Shown: positions 1 through 5,768 of the stretch, piece by piece
How positions within the stretch are numbered: position 1 is the first letter of the stretch
Layout of the letters: every line of letters starts with the position of its first letter
Program-made: the position numbers and the translations under genes
Origin: Bacillota bacterium
GTDB taxonomy: Bacteria > Bacillota_E > Symbiobacteriia > JAMDAP01
Assembly: GCA_023484675.1 (NCBI GenBank)
Contig: JAMDAP010000087.1
Coordinates: 1-6,591 of the forward strand
DNA: 6,591 nucleotides
Reading direction: 5' to 3'
Notes under the pieces: generated by a model
What the model was told of the DNA's origin: nothing
Database searches by the model: none
Seen by the model: the letters and a program-made list of their open reading frames with translations, nothing else

Positions 1-20
1 GCTATCGGGCCGGAAGGTAG
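1..20 (+). CDS. Possible 3' end of an upstream gene (perhaps hypD)
   Basis: The first 20 bases read in frame as Tyr-Arg-Ala-Gly-Arg followed by a TAG stop at 18-20, 22 bp before the hypE start. Bacterial HypD proteins often end in a short Tyr/Arg/Gly-rich tail, and hypD commonly lies directly upstream of hypE, so a HypD C-terminus is plausible. Five codons cannot prove homology. The assignment rests on gene order and a weak resemblance, and other frames or a non-coding leader remain possible. Confidence 0.35.
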
Positions 21-42
21 TGGAGAAACAGGGGGGCAAGCC

Positions 43-1089
43 ATGGTGGAAAGCATCCTCAGTTGTCCCGTTCCGGCCGGCAACCGCGGGACTGTCGTCA
101 TGGGGCACGGCAGCGGTGGCCGGATGAGCCAGGAGTTGATCCAGCAGGTGTTCCTATCCCGCTTTTCCAACCGGTACCTGGACGCGCTCAACGACCAGGC
201 GGTGATGGAGGTGGCGGGGGGCCGCCTGGCTTTCACCACGGACTCCTATGTGGTCAACCCGATCTTCTTCCCCGGAGGCGACATCGGGCGCCTGGCCGTC
301 AACGGCACCATCAACGATCTGGCGATGGGGGGAGCGCGGCCCCTCTTCCTGAGTCTGGCCTGCATCCTGGAAGAGGGGTTCCCCATGGCGGACCTGGAGC
401 GCATTGCCACTTCAGTCCAGCAGGCTTGCGCCGAGACCGGGGTCCTGCTGGTCACGGGCGACACGAAGGTGGTGGAACGCGGGAAGGCCGACGGCGTGTT
501 CCTGACCACCTCCGGAGTGGGCCTGGTGGACCCGGGGATTGAACTGGGGTCGTGCCTTGTGCGTCCGGGGGACCGGGTGATTCTGAGCGGCCCCATCGGG
601 GAGCACGGAATCACCATCCTGTCGGTGCGGGAGGGGTTCGACTTTGAGACCCGGCTGCAGAGCGACACGGCGCCTCTGCACCGCCTGGTGGCAGAGATGC
701 TCGGGACCGGCGGGCGCCTTCACGCCCTGAGAGATCCCACCCGGGGCGGCCTGGCCAGCGCGGTTAACGAGATTGCCCAGGCCTCGGGCACGGGTATCGT
801 GCTGGACGAGGAGGCCATCCCGGTGCCGGGGGCGGTGGCCGCCGCTTGCGAGCTGCTGGGGCTGGATCCGCTCTATGTGGCCAACGAGGGGAAGCTGGTG
901 GCCTTTGTGGCCCCGGAGGATGCCGATCGGGTTTTGGCGGCGATGCGACATCGGCTGGAGGGACGCAAGGCCGCGGTCATCGGGCGGGTGGTGGACGACC
1001 ACCCCGGCCTGGTGGTGATGCGCACCCGCATTGGCGCCACACGGCTGGTGGACCTCCTGCCGGGGGACCAGCTGCCACGCATCTGTTGA
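43..1089 (+). CDS. hypE: Hydrogenase maturation carbamoyl dehydratase HypE
   Basis: HypE receives a carbamoyl group from HypF on its C-terminal cysteine and dehydrates it with ATP to a thiocyanate, the source of the CN ligands of the [NiFe] site; it then works with HypC-HypD in the cytoplasm. The 348-residue length is normal for the family. The PurM/AIR-synthase-like fold is visible: GHGSGG at 21-26, TTDS at 65-68, a VNGTINDLAMGGA segment at 86-98, TGDTKVVERG at 138-147, RDPTRGGL at 230-237 and NEGKL at 281-285. The protein ends in Pro-Arg-Ile-Cys, so the essential terminal cysteine (C348) is intact. The ATG at 43 has a G-rich ribosome binding site (about 31-36). A later ATG at residue 20 would keep GHGSGG but remove the N-terminal segment. 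The next gene begins 33 bp downstream, so co-transcription with the hydrogenase genes is likely. Function is expected to be canonical. Confidence 0.96.
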   Translation: MVESILSCPVPAGNRGTVVMGHGSGGRMSQELIQQVFLSRFSNRYLDALNDQAVMEVAGGRLAFTTDSYVVNPIFFPGGDIGRLAVNGTINDLAMGGARPLFLSLACILEEGFPMADLERIATSVQQACAETGVLLVTGDTKVVERGKADGVFLTTSGVGLVDPGIELGSCLVRPGDRVILSGPIGEHGITILSVREGFDFETRLQSDTAPLHRLVAEMLGTGGRLHALRDPTRGGLASAVNEIAQASGTGIVLDEEAIPVPGAVAAACELLGLDPLYVANEGKLVAFVAPEDADRVLAAMRHRLEGRKAAVIGRVVDDHPGLVVMRTRIGATRLVDLLPGDQLPRIC

Positions 1090-1107
1090 CAAGACATGGA
1101 AAGGGGC

Positions 1108-1116
1108 AAAGGAGGG
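1108..1116 (+). promoter_or_regulatory. Ribosome binding site fixing the response regulator start
   Basis: AAAGGAGGG lies about seven bases before the ATG at 1123. The in-frame ATG at 1096 lies upstream of this motif and has no comparable site of its own. Starting there would add nine residues (MERGKGGSF) that encode the Shine-Dalgarno itself, so 1123 is preferred. Confidence 0.8.
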
Positions 1117-1122
1117 AGTTTC

Positions 1123-1542
1123 ATGTCCAGTTCCGGGACCATCCTGGTCATCGACGATGACCAGGACATGACCGAGTCGCTGCGGCTGATTCTGGAGAGC
1201 GGGAACTATCGGGTGCTTATCGCCTCCGGACCGCAGGAGGGGCTGCAAAAAGCCCGGCAGGAGCACCCGGATTTGATCCTGGCCGATGTGATGATGCCCG
1301 AGGGCACGGAGGGGTTTCATTTTGTGTGGGACTTGCGCCGGGATCCCGACCCGGTCCTGAGCCGCACACCTGTCGCCATTCTTAGTTCGATACACCGAAC
1401 GACCCCGATGCGCTTCTATCCGGACGAGAGGGACCCGGCCTACGGGCCGGGCGACTACCTGCCGGTCCAGGATTTTCTGGACAAGCCGGTGCCCCCCGGC
1501 GAACTGCTGCAGCGGGTGCGGCGATTGATCTCAAGGCCATGA
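1123..1542 (+). CDS. Receiver-only response regulator
   Basis: This 139-residue protein is a single phosphoacceptor (receiver, REC) domain. The hydrophobic first strand ILVI leads into the acidic pocket D11-D13. The likely phosphorylated aspartate is D55 in LADVMMPE, the switch Ser is S88/S89 in AILSSI, and the conserved lysine is K121 in DFLDKP. The chain ends about 18 residues later, so there is no DNA-binding, enzymatic or other output domain. The region between S88/S89 and K121 is about 32 residues, where a CheY-like receiver has about 22. The extra part is rich in Pro, Tyr, Asp and Gly and replaces or extends helix alpha-4, usually part of the output surface. The gene overlaps the following kinase gene by 4 nt (ATGA), so the two almost certainly form a cognate pair. 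It may act by protein contact, as a phosphate shuttle or sink, or on a separate regulator; the target cannot be read from the sequence. Confidence 0.9.
   Translation: MSSSGTILVIDDDQDMTESLRLILESGNYRVLIASGPQEGLQKARQEHPDLILADVMMPEGTEGFHFVWDLRRDPDPVLSRTPVAILSSIHRTTPMRFYPDERDPAYGPGDYLPVQDFLDKPVPPGELLQRVRRLISRP
1434..1451 (+). other. Perfect 7-bp hairpin with UACG tetraloop inside the response regulator gene
   Basis: CCCGGCC at 1434-1440 and GGCCGGG at 1445-1451 are exact reverse complements flanking TACG. In RNA this gives a C(UACG)G loop, a member of the unusually stable UNCG tetraloop class. It lies in the codons for the enlarged receiver loop (around Asp-Pro-Ala-Tyr-Gly-Pro-Gly). No T-run follows, so it is not an intrinsic terminator. 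In GC-rich coding DNA it may be coincidence. Confidence 0.4.
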
Positions 1543-2921
1543 CCCCGCAAACCCTGGTGGATATCGAACTGCCCCGGCGCCTCGGTTGGTTGATCCGGCT
1601 GCGCTGGTTCGCTGCCGCCGGCGTTGCCCTTCTGGCCGTCCTCGGCCGGGTCGCCCTGGGGCTGAACCTGCCCGCATGGCCGCTCGGCCTGCTCGCCCTG
1701 GCCATTGCCGTCTACAACCTGGCCTTCACCCTGCTGTCCCGGCGTTGGCTGGCGGCGGCGGGCGGGCAGGCGGAGGGCGATTTGCCGCTCCCTGACGGCG
1801 CCCCTGCCGCACCGGCCAGGTTGCAGGTGGCCCTCCAGATCGCTGCCGACCTGGTGGCGCTGGCCCTGCTCTTGCACTTCACGGGGGGAGCGGAGAATCC
1901 CTTCGCTGCCTACTTCGTCTTCCACAGCATCATCGCCAGCATCTTTCTGTCGCCCCGAGCGGCCTACGCTGTATCCGCGCTGGCGGTGGCCCTGTTCGCG
2001 GGGCTGGCGGCGGGCGAGGCCACCGGCGTCCTCCCCCATGTCGCCCTGTTTCCGACGGTCCCTTTGCCGCTTTACCGGTTCCCGGCCTTCCTGGCGGGGA
2101 CCATGGTGGCGATGGCCAGCACCCTGCTGGCAACGGTGTACATCACCTCGTCCATCAGGGCTCGCCTCCGTCTCCGGGAGGAACAGCTGGCCGCGGCCTA
2201 TCACCGCGCTGCCGCGGCGGAGCAGGCCAAGTCCGCCTACCTCCGGCAGGTATCTCACCATCTGAAGACGCCGATTGCCGCTGTCGAGAGCCTGCTGCAG
2301 GTGGCGCTGCAGGGGTTGGCCGGAGAAGTGGCGCCTGGGGTCCGGGACCTTCTGCAGCGGGCCGAGCGTCGGGCGGGAGAGGCGGTTGGCGCCGTGGGCG
2401 ACCTGCTGACCCTGGCGAGGGCTCGGGAGGCCGGAGCGAACGCGCCCCGACAGCGGTTCGCGCTGGCGGAGGCAATGGAACGGGTCCTGGCGGCGCTTCG
2501 TCCGATGGCGGAGGGCCGAGGATTGGTCTTGGATGCCCCTTTGCCTCCGTCCTCCCTGTGTCTGGTGGCGGACAGGGAGGGCATCGAGCAGGTGCTGGAA
2601 AACCTGGTGGGGAACGCCATCAAGTACACGCCGGCATCGGGCAGGGTGACCATCTCCGTGGAGGAGCGGGGCGGCCAGCTGGTGCTCATGATCAGCGACA
2701 CGGGCATTGGCATCCCCGTGGAGGAGCAGGGGCACATCTTTGACGAGTTCTACCGGGCTCGCAACGCCCGGAAGTCTCCCGACAGAGGCAGCGGCCTGGG
2801 ACTGGCCATCGTCCGGGCCGTGGTGCAGGCCCACGGAGGCTCCATAGAAGTGCGGAGTGAGGAGGGACAAGGTGCCAGCTTCAGGGTGATATTGCCCAGC
2901 AGCGCCCATGAGGTCCGCTAG
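1539..2921 (+). CDS. Membrane sensor histidine kinase with RegB-like GGxxNPF quinone motif
   Basis: This 460-residue kinase probably senses a membrane redox signal and phosphorylates the receiver encoded just upstream. The N-terminal half is hydrophobic, with about six membrane segments near residues 22-41, 47-67, 97-113, 121-138, 140-157 and 182-203. Between the third and fourth lies GGAENPF (116-122), matching the GGxxNPF heptapeptide linked to ubiquinone sensing in RegB/PrrB. A short helical linker (about 205-232) leads to the dimerization domain, where SHHLKTP at 239-245 gives H240 as the likely phosphorylated histidine. The ATP-binding domain has its N box at 354-364 (ENLVGNAIKYT), G1 as DTGIGIP at 387-393, an F box FDEFYR at 401-406 and G2 as GSGLGLAIV at 417-425. 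The only cysteine is C341, so the redox-active cysteine of RegB, some 40 residues after its histidine, has no counterpart. Translation starts inside the upstream stop (ATGA) with only a weak AAGG, so it is probably coupled. The signal is inferred, not shown. Confidence 0.92.
   Translation: MTPQTLVDIELPRRLGWLIRLRWFAAAGVALLAVLGRVALGLNLPAWPLGLLALAIAVYNLAFTLLSRRWLAAAGGQAEGDLPLPDGAPAAPARLQVALQIAADLVALALLLHFTGGAENPFAAYFVFHSIIASIFLSPRAAYAVSALAVALFAGLAAGEATGVLPHVALFPTVPLPLYRFPAFLAGTMVAMASTLLATVYITSSIRARLRLREEQLAAAYHRAAAAEQAKSAYLRQVSHHLKTPIAAVESLLQVALQGLAGEVAPGVRDLLQRAERRAGEAVGAVGDLLTLARAREAGANAPRQRFALAEAMERVLAALRPMAEGRGLVLDAPLPPSSLCLVADREGIEQVLENLVGNAIKYTPASGRVTISVEERGGQLVLMISDTGIGIPVEEQGHIFDEFYRARNARKSPDRGSGLGLAIVRAVVQAHGGSIEVRSEEGQGASFRVILPSSAHEVR
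1884..1904 (+). other. Codons for the GGAENPF heptapeptide (putative quinone-binding loop)
   Basis: These seven codons encode Gly-Gly-Ala-Glu-Asn-Pro-Phe in a short loop between two predicted membrane helices of the kinase. In RegB/PrrB the heptapeptide GGxxNPF sits at the equivalent place, between the third and fourth membrane segments, and is implicated in ubiquinone sensing. Motif match and topological position agree; binding itself is inferred. Confidence 0.75.
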
Positions 2922-2926
2922 GACCT
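2911..2926 (+). other. Perfect 6-bp inverted repeat across the kinase stop codon
   Basis: AGGTCC and GGACCT flank the loop GCTA, and the TAG stop of the kinase gene (2919-2921) lies within loop and stem. The repeat falls at the start of the longest intergenic gap (38 bp), between regulatory and structural genes. No T-run follows, so an intrinsic terminator is unlikely. It could be a weak mRNA hairpin, a processing site or a dyad protein-binding site, or chance. Confidence 0.35.
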
Positions 2927-2943
2927 GTACTGAAGGAAGGGAG

Positions 2944-2951
2944 AGGAGGAG
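2944..2951 (+). promoter_or_regulatory. Strong ribosome binding site of the hydrogenase beta gene
   Basis: AGGAGGAG is centred about ten bases before the ATG at 2960 and forms part of a purine-rich run in the 38-bp gap after the kinase. It is much stronger than the weak site before the kinase gene, which suggests higher translation of the structural genes than of the regulator pair. No convincing -35/-10 promoter is visible in this gap. Confidence 0.7.
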
Positions 2952-2959
2952 CCCGACGC

Positions 2960-4072
2960 ATGGCGACTCAGACGCGCCACGTAGTGACCCTTGAGAAATC
3001 AGGCCTGAACCGGCTTGTCGAACTGCTGTTGCAGAGCTACGAAGTCGTAGCGCCGGTGGTCCGCGATGGAGGAATTGTGTTCCGTCCCATTCGGGAGCCC
3101 GGGGAGATCGCCTACGGGTTGCGGGAGGTGGCCGCTCCCGGCGAGTACCGGCTGGAGCGGGAGGAGGACGGTACGCTCCTCGCCTATACCAACGGGGCGG
3201 ATTCGGTGAAGCGTCAGGTACACCCGCCGCACCTGACCCTGTTCTCCGGCGAGGTGACGCCGGAGGGCTTCCGGATGGCGGAGGAGTCCGGTCCGGAGCG
3301 GCCCCTGGCCTTCTTCGGCATCCGCCCCTGTGACCTGCACGGTCTTCAGGTCCTGGACAAAGTATTCCTGGGGGGCGATCACCCTGATGTTCCCTATCGC
3401 CACCGCCGCCAGGGTTCGCTGGTGGTGGCGGCCAACTGCCACCGGGCCGGGCCCCTCTGTTTCTGTGAATCCATGGACACCGGTCCTCAGGCTGAAGCCG
3501 GGTACGACCTGGTCCTCACCGAACTGCCCGAGTGCTTCCTCCTGGAGGCGGGGAGCGAACAGGGCGAGCGCATTCTGGCGGAACTGCCCGCCCGCCCGGC
3601 GGAGGACAGCGACCGGTTAGCCGCCTCGGCGCGCCTCGAGGAGGCACGGCGGCAGATGGGGCGCCGCCTGGACACGGACGGGCTGCCTGAGTTGCTGCGG
3701 GCGAACCTGGAACACCCCGTCTGGGATGCCATGGAGAAGCAGTGCCTCGGCTGCACCAACTGCACCATCACCTGCCCCACCTGCTTCTGCTACGACGTCA
3801 ACGACCGGGTGGACCTGCGGTTGCAGCAGGTCGAGCGGGAGCGGGCCTGGGGCTCTTGCTTCACCCAGCAGTTCGCGGAGGTGCACGGGGGCAACTTCCG
3901 GGATTCGCTCAAAGGACGCTACCGGCATTGGGTAAGCCACAAGCTCTCCTACTGGGTGGAGCAGTTCGATACCTTCGGGTGCGTCGGCTGCGGCCGTTGC
4001 ATCGTTTGGTGTCCGGTCAAGATCGACATTACCCAGGTGGCAGCCAGCATCAGGGAGGGAAAGGACACATGA
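2960..4072 (+). CDS. hydB: Group 3b [NiFe] hydrogenase (sulfhydrogenase) beta subunit, 4Fe-4S dicluster protein
   Basis: The beta subunit of cytoplasmic group 3b hydrogenases relays electrons between the gamma flavoprotein and the NiFe dimer. It is related to anaerobic sulfite reductase subunit A and has been linked to sulfur or polysulfide reduction in Pyrococcus sulfhydrogenases. The 370 residues are a normal length. The N-terminal two thirds carry family hallmarks: IRPCDLHGLQ at 121-130 and the NC...CFC segment with cysteines at 160, 167 and 169, followed by SMDTGP. The C-terminal part has two classical cluster motifs: C262, C265, C268, C272-Pro (with C275 and C277 following) and C341, C344, C347, C351-Pro. 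No cluster cysteine is missing. The stop overlaps the gamma start by 4 nt (ATGA). The symbol follows the Pyrococcus hydBGDA scheme; hyhB is a synonym in bacteria. Sulfur reduction is not demonstrable from sequence. Confidence 0.93.
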   Translation: MATQTRHVVTLEKSGLNRLVELLLQSYEVVAPVVRDGGIVFRPIREPGEIAYGLREVAAPGEYRLEREEDGTLLAYTNGADSVKRQVHPPHLTLFSGEVTPEGFRMAEESGPERPLAFFGIRPCDLHGLQVLDKVFLGGDHPDVPYRHRRQGSLVVAANCHRAGPLCFCESMDTGPQAEAGYDLVLTELPECFLLEAGSEQGERILAELPARPAEDSDRLAASARLEEARRQMGRRLDTDGLPELLRANLEHPVWDAMEKQCLGCTNCTITCPTCFCYDVNDRVDLRLQQVERERAWGSCFTQQFAEVHGGNFRDSLKGRYRHWVSHKLSYWVEQFDTFGCVGCGRCIVWCPVKIDITQVAASIREGKDT

Positions 4073-4974
4073 CCTCGCCAGTTTACCAGCCTACCGGCTC
4101 GGCGTCGCCCCGGACCGCCAGCCCGGCATCGCCCCGGACCGTCAGCCCACTGCTTCCTCAGCCCGCCGTGATTCAGGAGATCCGGCGGGAGACCGCCGAC
4201 ACGCAGACCTATACCCTGGCATTCGCCGATGAAGGACTGCGGGAGCGGTTTTCCTTCCGCCCCGGGCAGTTCAACATGCTTACCCTCTGGGGCGCCGGCG
4301 AGGCCGCCGTTTCCTTCAGTTCCGACCCGGCTCTGCGGGGACAATTCCAGCACACCATCCGGGCCGTGGGCAATGTGACCAGGGCCATGGCGCGGTTCTC
4401 CGTGGGCGATGTGGTAGGCCTGCGCGGCCCCTACGGCCGAGCCTGGCCTCTGGAGGAGATGAAGGGCAAAGACGTGCTGGTGGTCGCCGGGGGCATTGGC
4501 CTTGCCCCAGTGCGTCCCGCCATTCTCCACCTTTTCCGGCACCGGTCCGATTACGGCCGGATCACCCTTCTCTATGGCGCCCGAACGCCTGCCGATCTCT
4601 TGTACACCGACCAGTACGACGAATGGCGGGCTCAACCCGACACCACCCTCTTGCTCTCGGTGGATCGGGCGGACGGCGTGCCGTGGCCCCATCAAGTGGG
4701 CGTGGTAACCACCCTCTTCCCTCTCATCGAGTTTGCGCCTGGAAACACCGTAGCCCTGGTCTGTGGTCCCGAGATCATGATGCGTTTTGTAGCCGTGGAT
4801 CTGCTGCGGCGGGGGCTCTCGCCGGAGCGGCTCTTCGTCTCCCTGGAGCGCCGGATGAAATGTGCCGTAGGTCAGTGCGGCCACTGCATGTTTGGGCCCA
4901 AGTTCGTCTGCCGGGAGGGGCCGGTCTTCCGGTATGCCGAGGTCGAGCCCTTTTTCGGCAAGAGGGGGGTGTAG
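4069..4974 (+). CDS. hydG: Group 3b [NiFe] hydrogenase gamma subunit, FAD/NAD(P)H-binding 2Fe-2S flavoprotein
   Basis: This subunit exchanges electrons between NAD(P)(H) and the iron-sulfur chain, and resembles PyrK and ferredoxin-NADP reductases. The 301 residues show RPGQF at 64-68 in the flavin domain, GPYG at 120-123, the nucleotide-binding glycine motif GGIGLAPVR at 141-149, CGPE at 232-235, and a C-terminal [2Fe-2S] set C265, C270, C273, C281 (C-x4-C-x2-C-x7-C). The ATG at 4069 overlaps the beta stop and has GGAGGG about nine bases upstream (4054-4059). The frame stays open upstream inside the beta gene, but that part is out-of-frame beta sequence. Residues 12-27 are an eight-residue duplication (ASPRTASP, ASPRTVSP) in a Ser/Pro/Arg-rich tail before the conserved domain begins near residue 32, which looks like a lineage-specific flexible extension. 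hyhG is a synonym; this is not the [FeFe]-hydrogenase maturase also called HydG. Whether NADP or NAD is preferred is not evident. Confidence 0.94.
   Translation: MTSPVYQPTGSASPRTASPASPRTVSPLLPQPAVIQEIRRETADTQTYTLAFADEGLRERFSFRPGQFNMLTLWGAGEAAVSFSSDPALRGQFQHTIRAVGNVTRAMARFSVGDVVGLRGPYGRAWPLEEMKGKDVLVVAGGIGLAPVRPAILHLFRHRSDYGRITLLYGARTPADLLYTDQYDEWRAQPDTTLLLSVDRADGVPWPHQVGVVTTLFPLIEFAPGNTVALVCGPEIMMRFVAVDLLRRGLSPERLFVSLERRMKCAVGQCGHCMFGPKFVCREGPVFRYAEVEPFFGKRGV
4102..4149 (+). repeat. 24-bp imperfect tandem duplication in the 5' end of the gamma gene
   Basis: Two adjacent 24-bp units, 4102-4125 and 4126-4149, differ at three positions (unit positions 3, 17 and 24). Both are in frame and encode Ala-Ser-Pro-Arg-Thr-(Ala/Val)-Ser-Pro. 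Two of the differences are silent third-position changes, and one changes Ala to Val. This points to replication slippage followed by mild divergence, in a tail that tolerates length change. Confidence 0.9.
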
Positions 4975-4976
4975 CC

Positions 4977-5768
4977 GTGAGCCGGACGAAACCGAGGGTG
5001 GCCGTTCACAAGCTGGCTTCCTGCGACGGGTGCCAGCTCACCTTGCTGGACTGCGAAGAGTACCTGCTGGACCTGGTGGGGGCGCTGGACATCGTCTACT
5101 TCATGGAGGCCCGGAGCCAGGCCGAGCCGGGGCCCTGGGACATCTCCCTGGTGGAGGGTTCCATCAGCACACCTCAGCAGGTGGAGGAGATCCGGCACAT
5201 TCGCGAGCAATCCCGATTTCTGGTGGCTATCGGCGCCTGCGCCACCACTGGCGGTATCCAGGCCCTGCGCAACGGGTACCGCCTGGATGCTTTCAAGGCT
5301 GCCGTTTACGCCCGCCCGGAGGCGGTGGAGTCCCTGGCGACCTCCACTCCCATCTCCCAGCACGTCCAGGTGGATCTGGAGTTGCAGGGTTGCCCCATCA
5401 ACCGGGAGCAGCTGCTTTACGCGATCACCTCGTTGCTTGCGGGGCATGTCCCGAACCTGCCGAGTTACAGCGTATGCCTGGAGTGCAAGCGGCGCGGGAA
5501 CGTGTGTTTGCTGGTGTCCAGCGCGGCGCCCTGCCTGGGGCCTGTGGTCCATGCCGGCTGTGGCGCGCTCTGCCCCAGCTACGGCCGAGGCTGTTACGGC
5601 TGCTTCGGACCCAGCGACGCCCCCCAGGTGGAGACCCTGGCGCTCCAGTTTGAGGAGCGCGGCTTACCCCCGGCTGATGTGGTGAGGCGTTTCCGCCTGA
5701 TGACCGCCTTTGCCGAACCGTTCCGGAAGGGAGTGGAGGCCTATGAGCGAAAAGCGCATCAAGGTTGA
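4977..5768 (+). CDS. hydD: Group 3b [NiFe] hydrogenase small (delta) subunit
   Basis: The small subunit holds the iron-sulfur relay that carries electrons to or from the NiFe site in alpha. The GTG at 4977 gives 263 residues, lies 2 bp after the gamma stop and is preceded by GAGGGGGG (4962-4969). The frame is open further upstream, but that part lies inside gamma out of frame. The proximal cluster ligands are visible: C16 and C19 in SCDGCQ, C88 in GACAT and C139 in GCP. A cysteine-rich C-terminal region (C167, C170, C177, C186, C195, C199, C206, C209) gives eight ligands for two more [4Fe-4S] clusters, in the CLECKRRGNVC...CLGP...GCGALCP...CYGCFGP pattern typical of this subfamily. There is no twin-arginine signal, so the enzyme is cytoplasmic. 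The last 26 nt overlap the alpha gene. hyhS is a synonym. Confidence 0.95.
   Translation: MSRTKPRVAVHKLASCDGCQLTLLDCEEYLLDLVGALDIVYFMEARSQAEPGPWDISLVEGSISTPQQVEEIRHIREQSRFLVAIGACATTGGIQALRNGYRLDAFKAAVYARPEAVESLATSTPISQHVQVDLELQGCPINREQLLYAITSLLAGHVPNLPSYSVCLECKRRGNVCLLVSSAAPCLGPVVHAGCGALCPSYGRGCYGCFGPSDAPQVETLALQFEERGLPPADVVRRFRLMTAFAEPFRKGVEAYERKAHQG

Noticed and set aside
1096..1122. Upstream ATG start for the response regulator
   Set aside because: The nine extra codons cover the AAAGGAGGG motif that best serves the ATG at 1123, and the receiver domain begins only after 1123.
412..1395. Antisense open frame of 327 codons opposite hypE and the receiver gene
   Set aside because: It spans two well-supported genes and their gap, has no domain signal, and is explained by the scarcity of stop codons in GC-rich DNA.
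1455..2909. Long antisense open frame (484 codons) opposite the histidine kinase
   Set aside because: It mirrors nearly the whole kinase gene. Its translation is compositionally odd (rich in Gln, Gly, Arg and His) with no recognisable domain, as expected for the reverse strand of a GC-rich gene.
2922..2959. Promoter or terminator between the kinase and hydB
   Set aside because: The gap is only 38 bp and purine-rich. It shows no recognisable -35/-10 pair, and the nearby inverted repeat has no T-run.
3742..4068. N-terminal extension of the gamma subunit into the beta gene
   Set aside because: The frame is open, but the sequence is the out-of-frame reading of beta's cluster-binding region. The ATG at 4069 has a good ribosome binding site and the usual coupled ATGA overlap.
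3949..4884. Antisense open frame opposite the gamma gene
   Set aside because: It lies opposite clear flavoprotein motifs, and its protein is low-complexity with no family signature.
4623..4976. N-terminal extension of the delta subunit into the gamma gene
   Set aside because: The extra 118 residues are shifted-frame gamma sequence. The GTG at 4977 lies just before the conserved small-subunit start and has a good ribosome binding site.
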